This document shows, one piece after another, positions 7,306 through 14,036 of a stretch of DNA of 19,169 nucleotides. The DNA is taken from positions 1-19,169 of the forward strand of contig JBBINY010000050.1 in assembly GCA_037443645.1 (NCBI GenBank), given 5' to 3'. The DNA comes from UBA2336 sp037443645. Lineage in GTDB: Bacteria > Bacteroidota > Bacteroidia > Cytophagales > Cyclobacteriaceae. The notes beneath the pieces were generated by a model. The model was not told the origin of the DNA. It made no database searches and saw only the letters and a program-made list of their open reading frames with translations. The translations under genes were made by a program, and so were the position numbers. Position 1 is the stretch's first letter, and each line of letters opens with the position of its first letter.

Positions 7306-8499
7306 TTAATCTTCAAAGAAGCAAACGGAGCCCCCAACCCAGGTTTTGTTCTTGTTGAACTTTACACCAATCATCTCACCGCGGCTCAGTCGGGCCAGGT
7401 TTGTTACAGGGCGTGGTCGGTGCTGGCCGCGTTCCCAAATGTAGAGCAATCGTATTTCGGTTTTCACAAGGCCATCGGGTGCCTGGATAACCGGTTCATA
7501 GGCAACTTTTCGCTGCAACAGGTATTGGTGCCGGTTAGGTTCCGGAATGTTGTCCAGGTCGCTTTGCGTTACATGAAAGATGATGCCACTTCCTGAAAAC
7601 GAAAACAGCGGCTTTAGCACATAGTTTTCCAGGTCGGAAGGAAATTGTGTGTAATCGGTAAGGAACCGGCATTCCGGAATGAATTCACTTTTAATGAGGG
7701 GCATAGTGTATTTGCTGATCCGGAAAAACCAGTTGGGGTGACCGGCCCATTCCACGTCAACGTCTTCGGTAAGGGTAAATGATAATGTTAAATCCTTGCG
7801 GGTCAACAATTCATCGAAGATTATCCTGTTGTAAATGCGTTTTATCGGGATCTGTCTTCCGGCTTTTTCATAAAACAGTTTTGAGCCCACACGCCTCACA
7901 TCGCCAATGTGCACAGGCTCAATGCCGGTCATGTGTTTGGTGATGACAAAATCAATGGCTGTGTTCTGTTTAAGCGGGTCAATTTCAAGCAGGATAACCT
8001 GTTCGGGGTTATGGCCGTTCAGCAATGCGGATTTCAGCAAGGTATGGTATTCCTCACGACTCAGTCCGAAATGCGGTTTCAGGTTATCGGGTACCGGAAA
8101 GTTGTTGCGGTATTGTTCAGAAAGGAAATCCTGCCAGCCGAACAAGGAGGGGAATCCCTGCATTTCGATGAGTTGCGGCTGTAGCTGGCCTTCGCCATTT
8201 TTTACAAGTGCAAAATCCAGGGCAAGAAACATAGTGTGTGGGTCTTCATTCGGAACCCGCAGGGCAGGGGGTACTGCTTTTTCGGTGCGCTCTTTAAAGT
8301 CGGGCCGTACCAGGAAATCAACAATGCTTTCGGCAGCCTGAAGAAGCTTTTGCTTCAAGCCCCGGTCAACAAACACGGGCGTTTCGGCCACACGAAACGT
8401 AACCGGAAAATTAAAGTGGCGGTCGAGCGATTCAACAAACCGGTGATACTTTTCCTCTGAAAAGAAAGCGTTATACCGTTCGCGAACGTGTTTAATCAT
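7306..8499 (-). CDS. Uncharacterised protein, predicted circularly permuted ATP-grasp ligase
   Basis: This is the last gene of the amidoligase operon, 397 aa, cytoplasmic, with no name that I recognise. Visible elements are ALDFALV...PQLIEMQGFPSLFGWQ (about 93-123), which resembles the D...E-x-N...P metal-binding segment that comes first in circularly permuted ATP-grasp enzymes such as glutathionylspermidine synthase. Later come VLKPLFSFSGSGI (about 294-306), like the K-P...G-G-G nucleotide loop, YLLQRKVAYEP (about 326-335), like the adenine-contacting Q-E/K hinge, KTEIRLLYIWE (about 346-356), like the E-x-R strand, and LARLSRG. The usual C-terminal metal-binding E-x-N is absent, as a permuted order predicts. 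The start ATG overlaps the upstream GAT gene stop (ATGA). From context the role is inferred to be a second or third peptide/amide ligase. It could instead be a degenerate, non-catalytic relative. Confidence 0.7.
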   Translation of the reverse strand: MIKHVRERYNAFFSEEKYHRFVESLDRHFNFPVTFRVAETPVFVDRGLKQKLLQAAESIVDFLVRPDFKERTEKAVPPALRVPNEDPHTMFLALDFALVKNGEGQLQPQLIEMQGFPSLFGWQDFLSEQYRNNFPVPDNLKPHFGLSREEYHTLLKSALLNGHNPEQVILLEIDPLKQNTAIDFVITKHMTGIEPVHIGDVRRVGSKLFYEKAGRQIPIKRIYNRIIFDELLTRKDLTLSFTLTEDVDVEWAGHPNWFFRISKYTMPLIKSEFIPECRFLTDYTQFPSDLENYVLKPLFSFSGSGIIFHVTQSDLDNIPEPNRHQYLLQRKVAYEPVIQAPDGLVKTEIRLLYIWERGQHRPRPVTNLARLSRGEMIGVKFNKNKTWVGGSVCFFED

Positions 8500-9317
8500 A
8501 ACACGGTAAGTCGTGTTGCGGCCGCCTGGCGAAAAAAGGTGGGGATAATGGTCTTGTAGGTTTTCTTAATCTTATCCGGGTCGTTCAGGTACTTCAGCAT
8601 CTCCACGTATTTTTTTTCTCCATGCCGTTCAATAATTCCTGATTTTTTGTCTTCGCGCAAAAGGTATTTAAACATACCGTCATAATCGGCTTCGGGGTGA
8701 AATTGAAAACCCACTGTGGCATCGTCAAACCGCATGCCCATAACAGCCCGCTCCAGGTCAACATGGGGCCGCTCTTTTTCAATACACAGCACCTGGGCTC
8801 CGGTGGCCATCATGCGGGCACTGGGTTGTGTTACCTGGTAAAACCGGGTATCAACCGCATAAAAAGGATCATCAAGATTTTTGAACAACGGCTCGTGTCG
8901 GGCTTCTTTTGTTTTGTGGATTGGAAATATGCCAAATGCCTCGCTTCGTCTTTTGCTAACCTGGGCGTACTTGTAGTGTCTGCAGTAAACCTGAAAGGAG
9001 TGGCAGATCAGGAAGACAAATCGTTTTTGATGGGGATGCTGGCGGTTGTGCTCGCGAAGGGCATCCATCAGTCCAAAATAATTGGCTTCCCATTCGGAGC
9101 CTTCACTGGCCAGCGGACTTCCCGGGCCACCGGAGGAGATGTAAATGTCAAAGTCGGGCGGAGCAATTTCATTTTTCAGGCGGACATCAAATACTTCGTG
9201 CTGGACCGGAAACGATGATTCGGTTTTAAATTGTTCAACCAACTGCAAAATGCAGCGCATACCTTCATTTTGTTCTCCTTCGTAAAGATCCAGGATGGCA
9301 ATGCGTAATGTGTTCAT
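8496..9317 (-). CDS. Class-I glutamine amidotransferase-like (GAT1) protein
   Basis: The 273-aa protein has a GAT1 core: a GGPGSP oxyanion-type loop (63-68), the nucleophile strand FLICHSFQ with Cys105, and FQFHPEAD with His207 and Glu209 completing the Cys-His-Glu triad. The nucleophile elbow is L-I-C-H-S-F-Q instead of the common G-x-C-x-G-x-Q, with the two glycines replaced. A lysine-rich C-terminal extension of about 60 residues follows the core. GAT1 domains release ammonia from glutamine for a partner synthase. Some act instead as gamma-glutamyl hydrolases or amidases. Four-base ATGA overlaps couple it to the GCS2-type ligase upstream and the predicted ligase downstream, so its substrate is probably the product or an intermediate of those enzymes. 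Which chemistry applies cannot be settled from the sequence. Confidence 0.83.
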   Translation of the reverse strand: MNTLRIAILDLYEGEQNEGMRCILQLVEQFKTESSFPVQHEVFDVRLKNEIAPPDFDIYISSGGPGSPLASEGSEWEANYFGLMDALREHNRQHPHQKRFVFLICHSFQVYCRHYKYAQVSKRRSEAFGIFPIHKTKEARHEPLFKNLDDPFYAVDTRFYQVTQPSARMMATGAQVLCIEKERPHVDLERAVMGMRFDDATVGFQFHPEADYDGMFKYLLREDKKSGIIERHGEKKYVEMLKYLNDPDKIKKTYKTIIPTFFRQAAATRLTVL

Positions 9318-10411
9318 AATCCTTCAGTGGTTTGGTCGATAATATAGTCAATTACTTTCTCCATGCTCCCGGTTTGTTCATAAACAGCAAGCTGCCGGTC
9401 GGCCCCGGTGCCTTGTTGCAGCATGGTATGCACATACGCGATGGCATGGCGGCTCCCCAGTTCATCGACTACGTCATCCACAAATTCAATCAGCTCGTTA
9501 ATCAATGCCCGGGTTTCCACTTCCTCCTGTTTTCCGAAGTCAATCAGTTTTCCATCAATGCCGTAACGGCTGGCCCTCCACTTGTTTTCATTGATGAGTG
9601 CGCGGTTGTATACGATGAAACTCATGTTCTGCTTGCGCAGCTTATAGAGTTTTGCCACCAGCGCCTGAAAGAGGGCCGTTATGGCGATGGTCTCTTCTAC
9701 TTTCAAAGGCACATCGCAGATGCGGAACTCGATGGTATCGAAAAACGGGTGAACGCGAACATCCCACCAGATTTTCTTGGCATTGTCGATGCAACCGGTT
9801 TTAATGAGCAGGTTCACGTAATTTTTAAAATCATCCCAATCGTTGAAATAATCGGGCAAACCCGTTCGGGGAAATTTGTCGAACACTTTCGTGCGAAAGG
9901 ATTTGAACCCGGTATTGCGGCCCTCCCAAAACGGGCTGTTGCATGAGAGGGCGTAAACGTGTGGCAGGAAGTACCGGATGGTATTCATGATGTGAATGGC
10001 CATGTTTTTATCGGAAAGGCCTACATGCACGTGCAAACCGAAAATCAGGTTACTGCGTGCGGCTTCCTGCATTTCGTTTACAATCTCATCGTATCGCGGG
10101 TTGGGTGTGATGAGTTGCTTTGACCAATGCGAAAACGGGTGTGTTCCGGATGCGCCTATGCGCAGGTTCATGGAACAGGCAACATCGCTTACCAGTTTAC
10201 GCAGCCTGCTGATGTCGTTGCGGGCTTCATCAACATTTCGGCAGATACCCGTGCCCACTTCAACCACAGCCTGGTGCATCTCAGCTTTTACGTGGTCTTT
10301 TAAAACCTGCTGGGCAGCTTCTACAATCTTCTGGTCGTGCGAGGTGAGCTCCCGGCTAACGGGATCGATAACCATGTATTCCTCCTCAACACCAATGGTA
10401 AATTTTTCCAT
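9314..10411 (-). CDS. GCS2/YbdK-family carboxylate-amine ligase
   Basis: This 365-aa cytoplasmic enzyme belongs to the glutamate-cysteine ligase type 2 family (glutamine-synthetase-like fold), which joins a carboxylate, typically of glutamate, to an amine using ATP. Diagnostic parts are GVEEEYMV (7-14, metal-binding glutamates), ASGTHPFSHW (87-96), FGLHVHVGL (124-132), RTGLPDYFNDWDDF (182-195), WWDVRVHPFFDTIEFRICD (215-233) and ENKWRASRYGIDG near 300. Length and order match YbdK-type enzymes, and the ATG at 10411 gives the standard MEKFTIGVEEE start. It overlaps the GAT1 gene by 4 nt. It lies 37 nt after the RimK-like ligase, the widest internal gap in the operon. YbdK has only weak in vitro glutamate-cysteine ligase activity and the true substrates are unknown. 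The operon suggests a dedicated small-molecule or peptide product. Confidence 0.9.
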   Translation of the reverse strand: MEKFTIGVEEEYMVIDPVSRELTSHDQKIVEAAQQVLKDHVKAEMHQAVVEVGTGICRNVDEARNDISRLRKLVSDVACSMNLRIGASGTHPFSHWSKQLITPNPRYDEIVNEMQEAARSNLIFGLHVHVGLSDKNMAIHIMNTIRYFLPHVYALSCNSPFWEGRNTGFKSFRTKVFDKFPRTGLPDYFNDWDDFKNYVNLLIKTGCIDNAKKIWWDVRVHPFFDTIEFRICDVPLKVEETIAITALFQALVAKLYKLRKQNMSFIVYNRALINENKWRASRYGIDGKLIDFGKQEEVETRALINELIEFVDDVVDELGSRHAIAYVHTMLQQGTGADRQLAVYEQTGSMEKVIDYIIDQTTEGL

Positions 10412-10448
10412 ACGCCCTTATACCCTGTGCTTTCTCAGCGAAAGGGAT

Positions 10449-11456
10449 TTACTTTTTGCTCGTTTTGGATTTTCCTGTCGTTTTAGACGTCCCGGCTCCA
10501 GCTCCTTTTAAAAACTCATTCACCGAATCGGTTACATAAGTTCCCCATGTGAGGTTGTCTTTTCCGGCTTTCTGTTGCCGGGCACGCTCAATGGCCATTT
10601 TGGCCGCATGCTCAACCACCCAATCAAAGTTTTCCTGGCCAACGGAGTTTACATCGGCATCGGGAGCAGGATTACAGAAATCAATGGCGTAGGGTACTCC
10701 TCCGCGCACGGCCATTTCAACGGTATTAAAATCATAGCCGAGGGCATGGTTCAGTTTTAACACGTAGTCGTGAACCTTCTTTACCATTTTTTCTGATGCC
10801 GGCCCGGTGTTGACCACGTAGCGCAGGTGGTGAGGATTGCGGGGTTCATACTGCATTACCCGAACGAATTTTCTGCCCAGGCAGTAACAACGGAAATATT
10901 CTTCAAAGATGATTTCTTCCTGCAGCATCATCACCAACTGGCCGGTCTCTTTAAAGGCTTTGAAGAAGTCATCCATGGTATTGAGTTTGTACACACTCTT
11001 CCAGCCGCCACCGGAATGAGGCTTCATGTAGGCCGGCCAGCCGATGTATTCGAAAATTTTTTCCCATGAAAGCGGAAACTGCAGGTTGCTGAAGGAGGCA
11101 TCGGTTGTATCGGTGGGTTTATCGTGCGAGGGCAGAATAACCGTTTTTGGAACCGGCACTCCTATTTTTGTAGCCAGGGCATTGTTGAAAAATTTTTCAT
11201 CGGCACTCCACCAGAACGGGTTATTGATGACGGCCGTGCCGGAGATGGCAGCGTTTTTAAGGTATGCCCGGTAAAAAGGAATATCCTGCGAAATACGATC
11301 GATAATGACTGCATACGGAGTGGCCTCACCCTGCTGAACCTTGTCGATTGATACAGGCTCTGCCTTAATGTCCTTCAAACCGGCTTTGTTCACCCGTTCG
11401 ATAAATGCTTCCGGAAAGGAGCGCTCCATGCCAAACAGTATTCCTATTTTTTTCAT
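10449..11456 (-). CDS. ATP-grasp ligase, RimK / D-Ala-D-Ala-ligase-like
   Basis: The 335-aa protein has the ATP-grasp order. A Rossmann-like N-terminal part (KKIGILFGMERSFPEAF) is followed by INNPFWWSADEKFFNN (77-92) and IGVPVPKTVILP (98-109). The ATP-lid strand YMKP with Lys145 and glycine loop HSGGGW (147-152) come next, then the hinge MMLQEEIIFEEYFRCY (176-191) and the metal site VEMAVRGGVPYAIDFCNPAPDAD, with Glu247, Asp259 and Asn262. Such enzymes activate a carboxylate as an acyl-phosphate and attach it to an amine. The C-terminus ends in an unusual Gly/Thr/Ser/Lys tail (about 319-335) of unknown role. The gene begins 5 nt after the esterase stop. The substrate is unknown. Residues are intact, so it should be catalytic. 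Confidence 0.87.
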   Translation of the reverse strand: MKKIGILFGMERSFPEAFIERVNKAGLKDIKAEPVSIDKVQQGEATPYAVIIDRISQDIPFYRAYLKNAAISGTAVINNPFWWSADEKFFNNALATKIGVPVPKTVILPSHDKPTDTTDASFSNLQFPLSWEKIFEYIGWPAYMKPHSGGGWKSVYKLNTMDDFFKAFKETGQLVMMLQEEIIFEEYFRCYCLGRKFVRVMQYEPRNPHHLRYVVNTGPASEKMVKKVHDYVLKLNHALGYDFNTVEMAVRGGVPYAIDFCNPAPDADVNSVGQENFDWVVEHAAKMAIERARQQKAGKDNLTWGTYVTDSVNEFLKGAGAGTSKTTGKSKTSKK

Positions 11457-11461
11457 AATCC

Positions 11462-12172
11462 TTATTTTATCAATGAGAGGTAATGCGGAAACATTTCACG
11501 CCAGGCGGGCCAGTCGTGCGGGCGTTCGGGACGTACATCCAGCCAGTGGCTGATTCCTTTATTTTTCAGAACCGCTGCCATTCTTTCGTTGGCTTCCCAG
11601 CACATATCGTGCGTACCGGTGCCCAGCACCACAAATAAATCGTTGAAAAACGGATTTTGTGCCTCGGGCAGAAAATCAGGCGGGTTGTTGAAGTACACGT
11701 TGTCATCGTAGTAGCCGTCAAGCTGGCTCTTAATGTCGAAGGCTGCTCCCATGGTAAACACATATTTTACAACTTCCGGATGACGGAAAGCAAAATTGGT
11801 GGCATGGTATCCGCCAAAGCTGCAACCTGCTGTAGCAATGCGGTGTACACCGGTTTCCTGTTGCATCAGGGGCACCAGTTCGTTAAGAAGGAACTGGTCG
11901 TACCAGGTGTGATTCTTTACCCGATCAGCCGGATGAATGCTTTTATTATACCAACTCATCGAATCGATTCCATCGGGACAATAAATTTTTACAAGGCCTT
12001 CGTCAAGAAACCATGCAACGCTATCGATTAGCTTAAAATCCTTATTTTCATAATAACTGCCCAGCGAGGTTGGGAAAAGCATAACCGGGAAGCCACGCGT
12101 GCCGAATGCCAGTGTGCCGATCTCGCGGCCCAGGTTAGGACTATACCATTTATGAAAATGTTCGTGAGGCAT
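11462..12172 (-). CDS. Alpha/beta-hydrolase-fold esterase, COG4947-like
   Basis: The first gene of the operon encodes a 236-aa soluble hydrolase. The nucleophile elbow ATAGCSFGGYHA places the serine at 118 (G-x-S-x-G). VVLGTGTHDMCWEAN supplies the likely acid at about 189, and RPHDWPAW the likely histidine at 219. The sequence resembles the small 'esterase/lipase superfamily' proteins that recur beside GCS2 and ATP-grasp genes. There is no signal peptide, so it should act in the cytoplasm, perhaps releasing or editing an ester- or amide-linked intermediate, which is inference. The next gene begins 5 nt after its stop. It is divergent from another alpha/beta hydrolase across only 65 nt. Confidence 0.83.
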   Translation of the reverse strand: MPHEHFHKWYSPNLGREIGTLAFGTRGFPVMLFPTSLGSYYENKDFKLIDSVAWFLDEGLVKIYCPDGIDSMSWYNKSIHPADRVKNHTWYDQFLLNELVPLMQQETGVHRIATAGCSFGGYHATNFAFRHPEVVKYVFTMGAAFDIKSQLDGYYDDNVYFNNPPDFLPEAQNPFFNDLFVVLGTGTHDMCWEANERMAAVLKNKGISHWLDVRPERPHDWPAWREMFPHYLSLIK

Positions 12173-12192
12173 GGAGGGTCTGCGTAAACTTA

Positions 12193-12200
12193 TAATTTTG
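12193..12200 (+). promoter_or_regulatory. candidate Bacteroidota -7 box (TAATTTTG) for the plus-strand hydrolase
   Basis: TAATTTTG matches TAnnTTTG exactly inside the 65-nt divergent region and would place a transcript start about 30 nt before the proposed TTG start codon. No TTG lies at the -33 distance, so support is partial. Confidence 0.3.
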
Positions 12201-12237
12201 CTGCCTCAAAATAAGCAATTCAACCAAATATCATTTT

Positions 12238-13050
12238 TTGGAAACCCCATCACCCTATCAACTGACTCGCCTTACGGATATCCATTCCAAACTGCTGGGG
12301 CGTGATACTGTTATTGACATTTATGTTCCGCAAGCGTTTGAACAAGCCGGCAAACCGTTTCCTCTATTGATCCTTAACGATGGACAGGATGGAGATGCCA
12401 TTGAACTGAAGACGTGCCTGGAGACCCTTAACCGCGATGAAGAAATCCGGGAACTGATTGTAGTTGGTGTGCATGCCGGAGACCGGCTGCAGGAGTATGG
12501 GGTGGCTGAACGGAAAGACTATAAGGGCAGGGGAGCCAGGGCCAAAAATTATGCGAAGTTCATCCTCACCGAATTGATTCCATACCTCCATTACCGGTAC
12601 CCGGTTTCGGACGAGCCTGATGATCATGCCATTGCCGGATTTTCAATGGGTGGCTTGTCGGCAGTGGATATAGCCTGGAGTCATTCGGGGTACTTTGGAA
12701 AGGTTGGCGCTTTCAGTGGGTCGTTTTGGTGGAGAAAGCGGGATTCCAGCAGTTTATTTTATGCCGATCATCGCGACCGGTTGATGCACCTGAAGGTGCG
12801 AAGCGGAAAGTTCAAACCGGGGTTAAAATTCTGGTTCCAGACCGGTACGCTGGACGAAAGCAGCGACAGGAATGAAAACGGAACCATTGACTCAATTGAC
12901 GATACACTTGACCTGATTGCGGAGCTGACAAAAAAAGGTTACCGGCCGTTCCGTGATATTCAATACGTTGAGATGGAAGGAGGCAGGCACAACCTGGAGA
13001 CCTGGAAGCAAGCCATGCCCGAATTTTTGAAATGGGCGTTTAGGAGTTGA
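12238..13050 (+). CDS. Alpha/beta-hydrolase (esterase D / enterochelin-esterase-like) with EF-hand-like loop
   Basis: The 270-aa soluble enzyme resembles enterochelin-esterase-like hydrolases. FPLLILNDGQDGD (41-53) precedes the nucleophile elbow AGFSMGGLSA with Ser136 and the strand VGAFSGSFWW. GTLDES supplies the likely acid Asp205, and GGRHNLETW the histidine at 251. Residues 210-221 (DRNENGTIDSID) fit an EF-hand calcium loop, with D, N, N, T, D and D at positions 1, 3, 5, 7, 9 and 12. No in-frame ATG exists upstream before a stop at 12193-12195, and none occurs until the middle of the protein. The start therefore has to be a non-ATG codon, and TTG at 12238 fits the expected N-terminus. It is divergent from the amidoligase operon and may process the same product, but that link is inferred from position only. 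Confidence 0.82.
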   Translation: METPSPYQLTRLTDIHSKLLGRDTVIDIYVPQAFEQAGKPFPLLILNDGQDGDAIELKTCLETLNRDEEIRELIVVGVHAGDRLQEYGVAERKDYKGRGARAKNYAKFILTELIPYLHYRYPVSDEPDDHAIAGFSMGGLSAVDIAWSHSGYFGKVGAFSGSFWWRKRDSSSLFYADHRDRLMHLKVRSGKFKPGLKFWFQTGTLDESSDRNENGTIDSIDDTLDLIAELTKKGYRPFRDIQYVEMEGGRHNLETWKQAMPEFLKWAFRS

Positions 13051-13085
13051 TGGGCTGATGTGTTAATGATCTGATGTGTTGATGT
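13047..13085. repeat. Short direct-repeat tract at the queG 3' end
   Basis: CTGATGTGTT occurs exactly at 13055-13064 and 13071-13080 (16-nt period), flanked by related TTGATGGG and TTGATGTT words. The tract spans the whole 12-nt gap between the convergent hydrolase and queG and encodes the last residues of QueG (INTSDH). Confidence 0.55.
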
Positions 13086-14013
13086 TTTCGTGATTAATTG
13101 GCGTGACAAACTGAATGTTACGTTTCAACCCTTTAAAACCTGTTCGCTTTACAGCCGATTTTTTAAAAATTTTCTGAAACACTTCATCAGTTATTTCTTT
13201 CCAATCGGTGACCGACATATTCTCCAGGTCAGTATGTGGAGTAAAGCGGTTTTCTGCGTGCGGTTGTGAAAACCGATTCCACGGGCACACATCCTGGCAG
13301 ATATCGCACCCGAAAATCCAGTTTTCAAATTTTCCTTTTACATCCGCAGGAATTTCTTCCTTTAATTCAATAGTGAAGTACGAAATGCATTTGCTGCCAT
13401 CCACCACATACGGCTCGGGGATGGCATCGGTAGGGCACGCATCCATGCAGGCTGTGCATGTACCGCAGTAATCTTTTATCGGGCCATCGTACTCCAGTTC
13501 CAGGTCGAGTATGATTTCAGCAAGAAAGAAAAAGCTCCCCATTGAGCGGTTTAAGAGAAGTGAATTTTTACCGATCCATCCTACACCAGATTTTTTTGCC
13601 CAGGTGCGTTCCATCACCGGTGCGGAATCAACAAAAGCCCTGCCCTGAACTTCACCAATCTCGTCCTGAACCAAGTTGAGAAATTCTTTGAGCTTATCCT
13701 TCACCACAAAGTGGTAATCTTCGCCATAAGCGTATTTGGCAATTTTGAGGTTGTGATCATGGACCAAATCTTTTTCCGGATAGTAGTTGTACACCAGGCT
13801 CACCACGGATCTTGCTCCTTCAACAAGTTTGGTCGGATCAAGCCGTTTGTCGAAATGATTTTCCATGTATTTCATTTTGCCATGATAGCCTCGCCTGAGC
13901 CACTCTTCGGTGCGCGGTGCCTCCTCTTCCAGGAATTCAGCTCGTGAGATGCCACAATACTGAAAGCCCAACCTTGCGGCAATCTGCTTGATTAACTGTG
14001 TATGGGTTGACAC
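13063..14013 (-). CDS. queG: Epoxyqueuosine reductase
   Basis: This cytoplasmic Fe-S, cobalamin-dependent enzyme performs the last step of queuosine synthesis, reducing epoxyqueuosine to queuosine in tRNA. The sequence shows SRAEFLEEEAPRTEEWL and HGKMKYMENHFDKRLDPTKL near the N-terminus. FVDSAPVMERTWAKKSGVGW includes the proposed catalytic aspartate. The two [4Fe-4S] sites are CGTCTACMDACP with a later Cys (KCISYF), and CDICQDVCPWN. I prefer the GTG at 14013, giving V/MSTHTQLIKQIAARLGF, which resembles other QueG N-termini. A TTG at 14040 would overlap the ruvB stop and add nine residues. The C-terminal HEAT-like extension of longer QueG proteins is absent, as in many Bacteroidota. The last codons lie in a short repeat tract and may be eroded. 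It sits directly downstream of ruvB. Confidence 0.93.
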   Translation of the reverse strand: MSTHTQLIKQIAARLGFQYCGISRAEFLEEEAPRTEEWLRRGYHGKMKYMENHFDKRLDPTKLVEGARSVVSLVYNYYPEKDLVHDHNLKIAKYAYGEDYHFVVKDKLKEFLNLVQDEIGEVQGRAFVDSAPVMERTWAKKSGVGWIGKNSLLLNRSMGSFFFLAEIILDLELEYDGPIKDYCGTCTACMDACPTDAIPEPYVVDGSKCISYFTIELKEEIPADVKGKFENWIFGCDICQDVCPWNRFSQPHAENRFTPHTDLENMSVTDWKEITDEVFQKIFKKSAVKRTGFKGLKRNIQFVTPINHENINTSDH

Positions 14014-14036
14014 GTGAGCGTGTGTAATTCCGGAGA

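Noticed and set aside
7249..7596. 115-codon plus-strand frame at the end of the repeat element
   Set aside because: It begins inside the intergenic repeat and runs antisense to the conserved C-terminus of the 397-aa protein.
9332..9946. 204-codon plus-strand frame antisense to the GCS2 ligase
   Set aside because: The opposite strand holds a clear enzyme with all family motifs. The antisense translation has no recognisable motif and no start context.
10449..10499. Lys/Thr/Ser/Gly tail of the ATP-grasp protein as a possible substrate or tag for the operon
   Set aside because: A low-complexity basic tail alone gives no specific evidence. It is noted in the gene entry but not raised as a finding.
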